A stretch of 28,841 bases of DNA from Triparma columacea (Eukaryota > Sar > Bolidophyceae > Parmales > Triparmaceae), in NCBI GenBank assembly GCA_030267965.1, contig BRYA01000348.1, positions 1,396 through 30,236 of the forward strand, given 5' to 3'. Shown one piece after another: positions 18,942 to 27,628 of the stretch (positions within the stretch are counted from its first letter, which is position 1; every line of letters starts with the position of its first letter). Both the position numbers and the translations under genes were made by a program. The notes under the pieces are model-generated. The model was not told where the DNA came from. It ran no database searches and was given only the letters and a program-made list of their open reading frames with translations.

Positions 18942-19718
18942 TTACTTTCCCCCTATCTTATCTAACCACTTTACTGGGTTCCTATTATATATCCCCCAGT
19001 CTGGGACGCAGAGGACGACGGAGACGCAAAGGCCGAACAGCCAGTAGTAGAAGGTTAGGAGGAAGTCTTGGTTAATGAAACCTACTATCCATCCAACAGC
19101 CTGTGCGTGTGTAAGTGTGTGTATGTGTGTGTGTGAGTGTATGTATGCGGGTGTGTATTCATGTGTGTGTATACGTATGAGAGAGAGGGTTGATATGCGA
19201 AGGAAGTGAAAAGGAGATGAGCAGAATGAGATGGAGAAGGAGATGAGGTGAAGGTTATCAGAGAAGGACATCAGGAGATTTAGGCAAATTGATGTCAATG
19301 TAGCTGACGTGTGAATGTACTAAGATGGCAGCGGTGGTATGTGTGTATGTGTGTGTGTGCGTGTGGTGTTGTGTACATACCCATAAATACACACTACACA
19401 TACCATACACTTCACGCACTTCTAACATATATATCTGTGTAGAGTGTTTCTAATACGTATCTATCCTCTATATACCCCATATATCCCATATATATCCCCA
19501 CACACCCAATATATATGCATAAAGTAAGATATAGAGAGATAAATGAGCACTTGTGTCAGGAGTATTGACGACATGGGATATTTGCAGATGCTTTATTTTG
19601 CTCCCTAAAACCCTTTCAATTATACTTATATACATTAACAACGTTATATACTTACACCACATAAGATTATAATGACGTTAAACAAGAGTTCTGCTAACTG
19701 CTGGCCTTTATAATCCAT
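18942..19718 (-). CDS. SPCS1: Signal peptidase complex subunit 1 (SPC12/SPCS1), two exons
   Basis: Exon 1 is 19718-19656 (21 codons, MDYKGQQLAELLFNV then IIILCG) with a perfect GTAAGT donor. Exon 2 is 19100-18942, joined phase 0 after a CACAG acceptor, and ends at TAA. The product is 73 residues with two membrane helices and the family ending WGIYNRNPVKWL. The DYxGQxLAExLF start and the YxRxPxKWL end are hallmarks of SPC12. Known: SPC12 is a non-catalytic subunit of the ER signal peptidase that shields transmembrane segments from cleavage. It is slightly shorter than the usual 80-100 residues. The exons are too short to stand out as ORFs, and the 555-bp intron is the longest in the window, with GT/CA repeats and an AT-rich part. 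Confidence 0.93.
19108..19172. repeat. GT/CA-rich microsatellite at the 3' splice site of the SPCS1 intron
   Basis: On the minus strand this reads as CA-rich sequence running into the CACAG acceptor, in place of a clean pyrimidine tract. A second GT stretch lies at about 19337-19372 in the same intron. Confidence 0.75.
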
Positions 19719-19901
19719 AAGAGAGCCTATTTTGCGTCTCTTCTGGCCTTTGCTTTTTTGCCTTTTTGGAAAAGAAGAAATATGGGATTGGTGGAAGAGT
19801 TCGCACAAAAAAATGGTTGGAAAATTGTGCGGAACGGGATTCATCATTAAAGTTTCGGAAGAAGTGAAAGAGAACGACGATTGTTTCAACAACAAACAAG
19901 A

Positions 19902-20765
19902 TTACAGAAACTCCAGAATTACTCTCCACAAAACTTTCGGGATCTTGTCACGTGTCTCACTTGCCTTTAGCGGTGCTTCAACTTCGCTAAGTCTCTTCCG
20001 CTTTAGACTATCCGTTCCGCTGGTTTGATTCGTAACGTGATCCCAGCTTCCCTTGAGGCACAGAAGAGCGTTGACACGTTCTATCACAGCGATATTGCGG
20101 TGCCACCTGTAATGCAGGAGGTCCTTGACAGTCGGCATATTTTTATCAGCAGCGGCAGCAATAAGGGCAGTGCAGTTCGCGAAGCAGTCGAAACCGATGG
20201 AAACGGCAGGAGATAGAATGAGTTTCGTCAGGGCTACGCAATTTCTGAAGGCGCGCTCGCCAATTGTCGTCACTCCATCTGGGATGATGATGGCCGTGAG
20301 GGAGGAGCATCCGTGGAAGGCCCAGTCGCCAATCATTGTCACTCCGTCCGGGATGGTGATGGCTGTGAGGGAGGAACAATTTGTGAAGGCGCTTCTGCTA
20401 ATCGTTGTCACCGAGTCCGGGATTGTGATGGCTGCGAGGGAGCGGCAATCCGTGAAGGCGAGGTTGCCAATCCTCGTCACTGAGTCCGGGATGTTGATGG
20501 CCGTGAGGGAGGAGCATTCTGCGAAGGCGCATTCGCCAATCATCGTCACTCCGTCCGGGATTGTGATGGCCGTGAGGGAGGAGCATCCGAAGAAGGCTTC
20601 AAAGCCAATCTCCGTCACTCCTTGTGCAAAAGTCACTTCTGTGAGTTCAGTATCGTAGCTGAAGCTCTCTGTTCCGGAGTATACTGCTGTTTTGGGGTAC
20701 CCATCTTCTGGGTCGTCGTAGTCATCACCATAGTCATCACCATAAGCAAAGTTAAATTCACTCAT
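19902..20765 (-). CDS. BspA-type LRR protein, array member A (6 regular repeats)
   Basis: A 287-residue ORF with ATG in the context GGTACTATGAGT. An acidic Asp/Tyr-rich start (AYGDDYGDDYDDPEDGYPK) is followed by KTAVYSGT. Six 23-residue repeats follow, of the LRR_5/BspA type (LTAITIPDGVTMIG, AF, CSS), then a cap repeat LTKLILSPAVSIGFDCF. A family-specific C-terminus of about 100 residues comes last, with LLHYRWHRN, NALLCLKGSWDHV, a basic KRKR stretch and the final IPKVLWRVILEFL. Known: BspA-type repeats form LRR solenoids and are greatly expanded in many protists and some bacteria, often on the surface. No signal peptide or membrane helix is seen, so a cytosolic or nuclear place is more likely. 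It is the shortest member. It lies 183 bp from the SPCS1 start codon on the same strand. Confidence 0.88.
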   Translation of the reverse strand: MSEFNFAYGDDYGDDYDDPEDGYPKTAVYSGTESFSYDTELTEVTFAQGVTEIGFEAFFGCSSLTAITIPDGVTMIGECAFAECSSLTAINIPDSVTRIGNLAFTDCRSLAAITIPDSVTTISRSAFTNCSSLTAITIPDGVTMIGDWAFHGCSSLTAIIIPDGVTTIGERAFRNCVALTKLILSPAVSIGFDCFANCTALIAAAADKNMPTVKDLLHYRWHRNIAVIERVNALLCLKGSWDHVTNQTSGTDSLKRKRLSEVEAPLKASETRDKIPKVLWRVILEFL

Positions 20766-20784
20766 AGTACCAACCCTAACAGGA

Positions 20785-20828
20785 TGGAGAGAGAGAGCGA
20801 GAGAGAAAGAGCAAGAGAGAGAGAGAGG
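20785..20828. repeat. GA-rich tract upstream of LRR gene A
   Basis: Imperfect (GA)n starting about 20 bp before the ATG. It replaces the TATA-containing stretch found at the same place in genes B and C. Confidence 0.75.
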
Positions 20829-21057
20829 ACTGTTATTTACTTATTATTAACGTTTATAACTATTTCAGACTAATGAGGTGCTAATTCAATAGACTTTTAT
20901 CACCCACGTATGAACAAAGAATGAAACAAGATGAAACAAGTGGCAAAAATGGAAGAGGAGCACAAAGAACTAAATAATGGAAAATTGGGTGATGGGATTC
21001 ATCATTAAAGTGACGAAGAAGTGAAAGAAAACGACGATTGATTCAACAACAACAAGA

Positions 21058-22380
21058 TTACAGAAACTCCAGAATTACTCTCCACAAAACTTTCGGGATC
21101 TTGTCACGTGCCTCAGTTGCCTTCAGCGGTGCTTCAACTTCTGTTCGTTTCCTCTTCAGACTATCTGGTCCACTGGGTTGATTCTCCACGTGATCCCAGC
21201 TTCCCTTGAGGCACAACAGAGCATTGACGCGTTCCATCACAGCGACGTTGCGGTGCCACCTGTAGTGGAGAAGGTCCGAGACAGTCGGCATGTTTTCATC
21301 AGCAGCAGCAGCGATTAGGGCAGTGCAGTTCGCGAAGCAGTCGAAACCGATGGAAACGGCAGGAGATAGAATGAGTTTCGTCAGGGCGGTGCAATCCTCG
21401 AAGGCTCGATCGCGAATCTCCGTCACTCCGTCTGGGATTGTGATTGCCGTGAGGGAGGAGCATCTAGCGAAGGCGCCCTCGCCTAATGTCGTCACTCCAT
21501 CCGGGATGGTGATGGCTGCGAGGGAGGAGCATCCGTTGAAGGCGCCATTGCCAATCGTTGTCACTGAGTCCGGGATTTTGATGGCTGTGAGGGAGGAGCA
21601 GAACAAGAAGGCGCCGTCACCAATTGTCGTCACTCCGACTGGGATGGTGATGGCCGTGAGGGAGGAGCATCCGTCGAAGGCTTGCTGGCTAATTGTCGTC
21701 ACTCCGCCCGGGATGGTGATGGCCGTGAGGGAGGAGCAATCCACGAAAGCATTATCGCCAATCGTTGTCACTGAGTCCGGGATGGTGATTGATGTGAGGG
21801 AGGAGCATCCCCAGAAGGCCCATCGGCCAATCCACATCACCCCGTCCGGGATGGTGATGGCCGTGAGGGAAGAGCATTCTGCGAAGGCGTGTTCGCCAAT
21901 CCACGTCACTCTGTCCGGGATTGTGATGGCCGTGAGGGAGGAGCAATCAGAGAAGGCGTATTTGCCAATCGACATCACTCCGTCGGGGATTGTGATGGCC
22001 GTGAGGGAGGAGCATCCCCTGAAGGCGGCCCCGCCAATCATCGTCACTGAGTACGGGATGGTAATGTCCGTGAGGGAGGAGCATCTGAAAAAGGCGCCCT
22101 TTTTAATCGACGTCACTCCGTCAGGGATGGTGATGGCCGTGAGGGAGGAGCATCTGTTGAAGGCACCCTCGCCAATAGACGTCACTCCTTGTGCAAAAGT
22201 TACTTCTGTGAGTTCACGATTGCCTCTGCAGCTCCCTGTTCCGGAGTATACTGCTGTTTTGGGAAGGGGAGAGTCCCCATAACCGTGGTCGCCATTGTCA
22301 CTACCATAGTCATAATCACCATAGTCATCAATATCGTCATCACTATAGTCATCACCATAAGCTAAGTCAAACTCATTCAT
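21058..22380 (-). CDS. BspA-type LRR protein, array member B (12 regular repeats)
   Basis: A 440-residue ORF, the longest of the four. It starts MNEFDLAYGDDY with an extended Asp/Gly/Tyr head, then KTAVYSGT. Twelve 23-residue LRR_5/BspA repeats and the cap LTKLILSPAVS follow. The C-terminal region closely matches A, C and D (LLHYRWHRNVAVMERVNALL, SLKRKR, IPKVLWRVILEFL). Some repeats depart from the consensus (SVTMIGGAAF, GVMWIGRWAF), so the solenoid surface differs from its sisters. Its eighth to eleventh repeats share a nearly identical 229-bp tract with gene C. A 330-codon plus-strand frame inside it is an antisense shadow of the repeats. Confidence 0.9.
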   Translation of the reverse strand: MNEFDLAYGDDYSDDDIDDYGDYDYGSDNGDHGYGDSPLPKTAVYSGTGSCRGNRELTEVTFAQGVTSIGEGAFNRCSSLTAITIPDGVTSIKKGAFFRCSSLTDITIPYSVTMIGGAAFRGCSSLTAITIPDGVMSIGKYAFSDCSSLTAITIPDRVTWIGEHAFAECSSLTAITIPDGVMWIGRWAFWGCSSLTSITIPDSVTTIGDNAFVDCSSLTAITIPGGVTTISQQAFDGCSSLTAITIPVGVTTIGDGAFLFCSSLTAIKIPDSVTTIGNGAFNGCSSLAAITIPDGVTTLGEGAFARCSSLTAITIPDGVTEIRDRAFEDCTALTKLILSPAVSIGFDCFANCTALIAAAADENMPTVSDLLHYRWHRNVAVMERVNALLCLKGSWDHVENQPSGPDSLKRKRTEVEAPLKATEARDKIPKVLWRVILEFL

Positions 22381-22409
22381 AGTACCAACACTAACAGGAT
22401 GGAGAGGAT

Positions 22410-22417
22410 CTTTTAAA
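22410..22417 (-). promoter_or_regulatory. TATA-like element (TTTAAAAG) of LRR gene B
   Basis: Minus-strand TTTAAAAG about 30 bp before the ATG, in the same place as TATAAAAG in gene C. The start of transcription would lie at or just before the ATG. Confidence 0.45.
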
Positions 22418-22679
22418 CCGTCCTTCCTTTCGGTACAGAGAGTGGACTGTTATTTACTTATTATTAACGTTTATAACTATTTCAGACCAATGAAGTGCTA
22501 ATTTCAGTAGACTTTAATCACCAACGTATGAACAAAGAATGGAACAAGATGAAACAAGTGGCACAAATGGAAGAGGAGCACAAAGAACTAATAATGGAAA
22601 ATTGGGTGATGGGATTGGATTCATCATTTAAGTGACGAAGAAGTGAAAGAAAACGACGATTGATTCAACAACAACAAGA

Positions 22680-23819
22680 TTACAGAAACTCCAGAATTAC
22701 TCTCCACAAAACTTTCGGGATCTTGTGACGTGCCTCAGTTGCCTTTAGCAGTGCTTCAACTCCGTCCATTTCCTTCTCCTTCAGGCTATCCGGTCTGCTG
22801 GGTTGGTTCTCCACGTGATCCCAGCTTCCCTTGAGGCACAGAAGAGCGTTGACACGTTCCATCACAGCGACTTTGCGGTGCCACCTGTAATGGAGGAGGT
22901 CCTCGACAGTCGGCATGTTTTTAGAGGCAGCCGCAGCAATAAGGGCAGTGCAGTCCGTGAAGCAGTCTTCACCGATTGTGATAGCAGGAGATAGAATGAG
23001 TTTCATCAGGGCGGTGCATTCCTGGAAGGCGCAATCGCCAATCTCCATCACTCCGTCTGGGATTGTGATTGACGTGAGGGAGGAGCACCAACCGAAGGCA
23101 CGATTGCCAATCGTCGTCACCGAGTCCGGGATGCTGATGGCCGTGAGGGAGGAGCATCTAGCGAAGGCGCCCTCGCCTAATGTCGTCACTCCATCCGGGA
23201 TGGTGATGGCTGCGAGGGAGGAGCATCCGTTGAAGGCGCCATTGCCAATCGTTGTCACTGAGTCCGGGATTTTGATGGCCGTGAGGGAGGAGCACAACAA
23301 GAAGGCGCCGTCACCAATTGTCGTCACTCCGACTGGGATGGTGATGGCCGTGAGGGAGGAGCATCCGTAGAAGGCGCTTTCGCCAATCGTTGTCACTGAG
23401 TCCGAGATGGTGATGGCCGTGAGGGAGGAGCAACCGTAGAAGGCTTCATCGCCAATCGTTGTCACTGAGTCCGGTATTGTGATGGCCTTGAGGGAGGAGC
23501 AATCCGCGAAGGCATAATTGCTAATCGTTGTCACTGAGTCCGGGATGCTGATGGCCGTGAGGGAGGAGCATTCTGCGAAGGCGCCCTTGCCAATCGTTGT
23601 CACTCCGTCCGGGATAACGATGGCCGTGAGGGAGGAGCAACCGTAGAAGGCTTCAAAGCTAATCGACGTCACTCCTTGTGCAAAAGTCACTTCTGTGAGA
23701 TCACGATTACCTCTGAAGCTCTCTGTTCCGGAGTATACTGCTGTTTTGGGATACCAATCATCTGGGTCGTCGTAGTCATCACTATAGTCATCACCATAAG
23801 CTAAGTCAAACTCACTCAT
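22680..23819 (-). CDS. BspA-type LRR protein, array member C (10 regular repeats)
   Basis: A 379-residue ORF: MSEFDLAYGDDYSDDYDD head, KTAVYSGT, ten 23-residue LRR_5/BspA repeats, and a cap with altered sequence (LMKLILSPAITIGEDCF). The conserved C-terminus follows, ending IPKVLWRVILEFL. One repeat carries an ISDSV variant in place of IPDSV. The basic stretch is weaker than in A, B and D (SLKEKEMDG in place of SLKRKR). The promoter has a canonical TATAAAAG. The repeat fold is secure. The function is unknown; binding other proteins is an inference from the fold. Confidence 0.9.
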   Translation of the reverse strand: MSEFDLAYGDDYSDDYDDPDDWYPKTAVYSGTESFRGNRDLTEVTFAQGVTSISFEAFYGCSSLTAIVIPDGVTTIGKGAFAECSSLTAISIPDSVTTISNYAFADCSSLKAITIPDSVTTIGDEAFYGCSSLTAITISDSVTTIGESAFYGCSSLTAITIPVGVTTIGDGAFLLCSSLTAIKIPDSVTTIGNGAFNGCSSLAAITIPDGVTTLGEGAFARCSSLTAISIPDSVTTIGNRAFGWCSSLTSITIPDGVMEIGDCAFQECTALMKLILSPAITIGEDCFTDCTALIAAAASKNMPTVEDLLHYRWHRKVAVMERVNALLCLKGSWDHVENQPSRPDSLKEKEMDGVEALLKATEARHKIPKVLWRVILEFL

Positions 23820-23848
23820 AGTACCAACCCTAACAGGATGGAGAGGAT

Positions 23849-23856
23849 CTTTTATA
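23849..23856 (-). promoter_or_regulatory. TATA box (TATAAAAG) of LRR gene C
   Basis: A perfect minus-strand TATAAAAG at about -30 to -37 from the ATG. With usual spacing, transcription would begin within a few bases of the ATG, implying an extremely short leader. Confidence 0.6.
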
Positions 23857-24111
23857 CCGCCCTTTCGGTCGAAGAGAGGACTGTTATTTACTTATTATTA
23901 ACGTTTATAACTATTTCAGACCAATGAAGTGCTAATTCAATAGACTTCAAACACCAAGGTATGAACAAAGAATGGAACAAGATGAAACAAGTGGCACAAA
24001 TGGAAGTGGAGCACAAAGAACTAAATAATGGAAAATTGGGTGATGGGATTCATCATTAAAGTGACGAAGAAGTGAAAGAAAACGACGATTGATTCAACAA
24101 CAACAACAAGA

Positions 24112-25194
24112 TTACAGAAACTCCAGAATTACTCTCCACAAAACTTTCGGGATCTTGTGACGTGTCTCAGTTGCCTTAAGCGGTGCTTCAACTCCGTCCG
24201 TTCGTTTCCTCTTCAGACTATCCGGTACACTGGATTGATTCTCCACGTGATCCCAGCTTCCCTTGAGGCACAGAAGAGCGTTGACGCGTTCTATGACTGC
24301 GACATTTCGGTGCCACCTGTAATGGAGGAGGTCCTCGACAGTCGGCATGTTTTCATCAGCAGCGGCAGCAATAAGGGCAGTGCAGTTCGCGAAACAGTCT
24401 TCACCGATGGACACGGCAGGAGATAGAATGAGTTTCGTCAGGGCGGTGCATTCCTGGAAGGCTCGATCGCCAATCGACGTCACTCCGTCAGGGATGGTGA
24501 TGTCCGTGAGGGAGGAGCACCACTGGAAGGTATATTCACCAATTGTCGTCACTCTGTCCGGGATGGTGATGGCCGTAAGGGAGGAGCATCCAGAGAAGGC
24601 ATAACCGCCAATTGTCGTCACTGAGTCCGGGATTGTGATGGCCGTAAGGAAGAAGTAGCAATTACTGAAGGCGCGTCCACCAATCGTTGTCACTCCGTCC
24701 GGGATGGTGATGGCCGTGAGGGAGGAGCATCCGTAGAAGGTGAATTCGCCAATCATTGTCACTGAGTCCGGGATTGTGATGGCCGTGAGGGAGGAGCATT
24801 CTTCGAAGGCGGAATGGCCAATCTTCGTCACTGAGTCCGGGATTGTGATGGCTGTGAGGCAGTAGCATTTGTAGAAGGCTTCATCGCCAATCGACGTCAC
24901 TGAGTCTGGGATGGTGATGGCCATGAGGGAGTAGCATTTAGAGAAGGCGTAATTGCCAATCATCGTCACTCCGTCTGGGATGGTGATGGCCGTGAGAGAA
25001 AAGCATCCGTCGAAGGCGCCCTCGCCGATCTCCGTCACTCCTTGTGCAAAAGTCACTTCTGTGAGTTCAGTATCGTCTATGAAGCTCTTTGTTCCGGAGT
25101 ATACTGCTGTTTTGTGATACCCATCGTCATCAGTATAGTGATCACTATCGTCATCACTATAGTCATCACCATAAGCAAAGTCAAACTCACTCAT
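24112..25194 (-). CDS. BspA-type LRR protein, array member D (9 regular repeats)
   Basis: A 360-residue ORF: MSEFDFAYGDDYSDD head with a His-containing acidic part, KTAVYSGT, nine LRR_5/BspA repeats, cap LTKLILSPAVSIGEDCF, and the shared C-terminus with SLKRKRTDG and IPKVLWRVILEFL. One repeat boundary reads CYFFLTA where others have CSSLTA, giving a single 24-residue repeat. Several other repeats have CYS or CFS at this point, so D is the most diverged in repeat sequence. The GA-type promoter resembles that of A. It is the distal end of the array. Confidence 0.9.
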   Translation of the reverse strand: MSEFDFAYGDDYSDDDSDHYTDDDGYHKTAVYSGTKSFIDDTELTEVTFAQGVTEIGEGAFDGCFSLTAITIPDGVTMIGNYAFSKCYSLMAITIPDSVTSIGDEAFYKCYCLTAITIPDSVTKIGHSAFEECSSLTAITIPDSVTMIGEFTFYGCSSLTAITIPDGVTTIGGRAFSNCYFFLTAITIPDSVTTIGGYAFSGCSSLTAITIPDRVTTIGEYTFQWCSSLTDITIPDGVTSIGDRAFQECTALTKLILSPAVSIGEDCFANCTALIAAAADENMPTVEDLLHYRWHRNVAVIERVNALLCLKGSWDHVENQSSVPDSLKRKRTDGVEAPLKATETRHKIPKVLWRVILEFL

Positions 25195-25213
25195 AGTACC
25201 AACCCTAACAGGA

Positions 25214-25257
25214 TGGAGAGAGATTGCGAGAGAGAGAGAGCGAGAGAGAGAGAGAGG
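25214..25257. repeat. GA-rich tract upstream of LRR gene D
   Basis: Imperfect (GA)n in the same promoter position as in gene A, again without a TATA box. Confidence 0.75.
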
Positions 25258-25373
25258 ACTGTTATTTACTTATTCGTAACGTTTATAACTATTTTAGACC
25301 AATGGAGTGCCAATTCAGTAGACTTTAATCACCCACGTATGAACAAAGAATGGAACAAGATGAAACAAGTGGC

Positions 25374-25558
25374 CTAATTAAAGCCTTAATTTGCTCTCCA
25401 TTTACACTCCATTTTCACTCAATTTTATCTCCATTTTATCGCGACTTTATCGCCATTTTGACACCTACTGCACATAACAACATAGCATAATAACACATAC
25501 AGACATCCATTTACCTTCTACATAGCATCTACAGACATTTGAGAAACAGAATCCAATC
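25374..25558 (+). promoter_or_regulatory. Promoter region of the GST gene with repeated CATTTT-type motif
   Basis: From about 25392 to 25461, short segments of the form CTCCATTTTATC recur about six times with small changes (CTCCATTTACA, CTCCATTTTCA, CTCAATTTTAT, CTCCATTTTATC, GCGACTTTATC, GCCATTTTGAC). The rest is A-rich leader before the ATG at 25559. No canonical TATA box is seen. Confidence 0.4.
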
Positions 25559-26371
25559 ATGTCGAACCCGTCATCTTCTCAAACACCCTCTCAAACAACT
25601 CCCTCTCAAACAACTACACAACCACTAACACTATACACATACTGGCGATCCTCATCATCCTACCGCTGCCGTATAGCCCTAGCATTCTTCAATCTCCCCT
25701 ATACCTCCAAGTACGTTCACCTAGTAAAGGGAGAACAGCACAACCAGGAGGTCAACTCAGCAGGCAACAAGCTCTCCCAGGTGCCCACGCTGCAAATCAC
25801 CAACGCGGACGGGACCAAGGACACCCTTACCCAGAGCATGGCCATAATAAACTACCTAGACAAAGTTTACGGCACCCCTACCCAAACGCTTAGCCCACCA
25901 GGGATGTCGGAGATAGCCTTGGCCAGGAGTATGGAGATCGCCGAGATAATAAACTCCGGAATCCAGCCCCTTCAGAACTTCTCAACCATGAAGTACCTAA
26001 CGTCAACTTCCGACGGTAAGATAGACGGTAGGTCCTTCGGTAAGGATGCCATACTAAAAGGTTTAGCCGCAGTAGAGGCCGTCATCAAGGAAGCATACGG
26101 GGGCTTCGATTACTACCACAAAGACCGATCGTGGTCAATAAAATACTGCACAGGTTCAGGTCCCAACCACAGCCTAACCATTGGTGACATCTGCATTGTA
26201 CCTCAGCTCTACAACGCTGCGCGATTCGACATTGACGTTAAGAACTTGTACCCTTTCCTTTATTATGTGGGGGATTGGCTAATGAAACTTGAATGTGTTG
26301 AGGAGGCGAAACCTGAGAAACAGGGGGATGCTGTCGTTGTTGAACCACCTAACAAGAAGGCCAAGAATTGA
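25559..26371 (+). CDS. Zeta-class glutathione S-transferase / maleylacetoacetate isomerase
   Basis: A 270-residue ORF, single exon. After a Ser/Thr/Gln-rich lead (1-22) comes the GST thioredoxin-like domain LTLYTYWRSSSSYRCRIALA, then QVPTLQI and LTQSMAIINYLD, the glutathione-site signature of zeta GSTs. The helical C-terminal domain contains AEIINSGIQPLQN and SLTIGDICIVPQLYNA. It ends in a hydrophilic tail with NKKAKN. Known: this enzyme isomerises maleylacetoacetate to fumarylacetoacetate in tyrosine breakdown, using glutathione. The usual SSC catalytic motif reads SSS here (residues 31-33), which is unusual; Cys37 is nearby. The usual length is about 215 residues, so both ends are extended. 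Its stop is 29 bp from the convergent TPR gene stop. Confidence 0.92.
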   Translation: MSNPSSSQTPSQTTPSQTTTQPLTLYTYWRSSSSYRCRIALAFFNLPYTSKYVHLVKGEQHNQEVNSAGNKLSQVPTLQITNADGTKDTLTQSMAIINYLDKVYGTPTQTLSPPGMSEIALARSMEIAEIINSGIQPLQNFSTMKYLTSTSDGKIDGRSFGKDAILKGLAAVEAVIKEAYGGFDYYHKDRSWSIKYCTGSGPNHSLTIGDICIVPQLYNAARFDIDVKNLYPFLYYVGDWLMKLECVEEAKPEKQGDAVVVEPPNKKAKN

Positions 26372-26400
26372 ACTAATAAGATAAGGATTTAGAGGAGAAA

Positions 26401-27585
26401 CTAAGCATCGTGCAGACTGACCAGAGGCAGCGGCTCCTGTTTAAGCGTCGCCGTCCTCAGCCCTTCCTCAGCCTTCAAGTTCCTCTCCCCCAAACCCTTG
26501 GCAACCGCAATGGCCCTCTTGTAATCCATGATAGCCTCTTGCCAGTTCCTCATGCAGCAGTGCAGTCTCCCCCTCAGCCCGTAAAGCCTGCTAGTAGGCG
26601 TCATGTCAACGGCCGTGTCCATGTCTTTGAGCGCCTCGTCCCAGTCCTGGAGGCACCAGAGAGCAATCGCCCTCCTAACGTAGTTCTCAACGTCCGTCGG
26701 CGATAGCTCCACCGCGATTGTGAAGTCTGAGACAGCGTCGACGAAGGAGTGGGTAAGGCAGTACGCCGCTCCCCTGAAGAAGTGCATTGAGGGAACGTCC
26801 GAGACCTCACCCCTGGACTCAATTACCTCCGTGAAGCAGGGGATGGAGGAGGAGGGGTTACCGAGCTTGAGGTAGCAACGGCCGAGGTTCGCGGACGCGC
26901 ATACCTGGACCATTGACATGCAGGAGGGGGGGGAGGGGTCGTGGAAGCTGTCCGCGAGGGTCGCCAGGACGAACACCTTGAGCTTCTCAAAGGTCTCCAT
27001 AGGCCTGTGGTACCTGTCCCCAAGGATCATCCTGTACCTCATTATTTCCAATTCCTCCTCCTCCCCCCCCTTCGTCACCCCTAAGGCCGCCTCCTTGAAG
27101 TCCTCTACCGCTCCCTCAAAGTCCCCAAGTCTGTACTTTGCCCTCCCCCTAACAAGTCTCCCCAGTCTGCACCCTTCATCTACCTTGATCGCCCTGTCGC
27201 ACGACCATACAGCGTCCTCGCTCTTGCCCTTAGTAACGTCCCTCCCCGCCTTCAGTACGATCTTCAGCGCGCTTGCAATGCCCTGTTTGTAGCTCTTAGC
27301 CCTCGCTGTTTTATCCCTCGACTGTATACCGCGGACGAGCCTCTGAATTTTCACGGTTGAGGAAGACCAGAGAGAGAGATGCTTCTCCCACCTCCACTCG
27401 AGACGACGCATGGCACGGTCGTGGGGAGTCATTGCCCTCATCCTGGGGAGAGGGAGGGTACCGCAGCAACGCAAGGGGGGAAGAAAAAGTTAGAGGGGGG
27501 GAGCTTTGAAATAACAAACAAGACCCCTTTTCCCTTTGACAATTTTCGAGCTCTGGCCACGGGGGGGAAAAAACACACACGCAGA

Positions 27586-27628
<43 letters not shown>

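Larger units (their letters stand above)
19817..25373 (-). repeat. Tandem array of four LRR gene units
   Basis: Each unit consists of a 3' flank (GGGATTCATCATTAAAG, AACGACGATTG), an LRR ORF and a 5' flank (GTACTATGAGT, then AACAGTCC-type sequence, and a distal block ending at a copy of AACAAGATGAAACAAGTGGC). The distal end of the last unit stops abruptly at 25373, where single-copy sequence begins. The unit nearest SPCS1 is the most diverged in its 3' flank. Confidence 0.85.

Noticed and set aside
21290..22282. 330-codon plus-strand ORF with repeated VREEH motifs
   Set aside because: It is the exact antisense of LRR gene B's 69-bp repeats. The same shadow appears at the other LRR genes with no start or context of its own.
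20100..25050. Possible CRISPR-like or satellite array because of regular 69-bp repeats
   Set aside because: The period equals 23 codons and the minus frame gives perfect BspA-type LRRs; the genome is eukaryotic.
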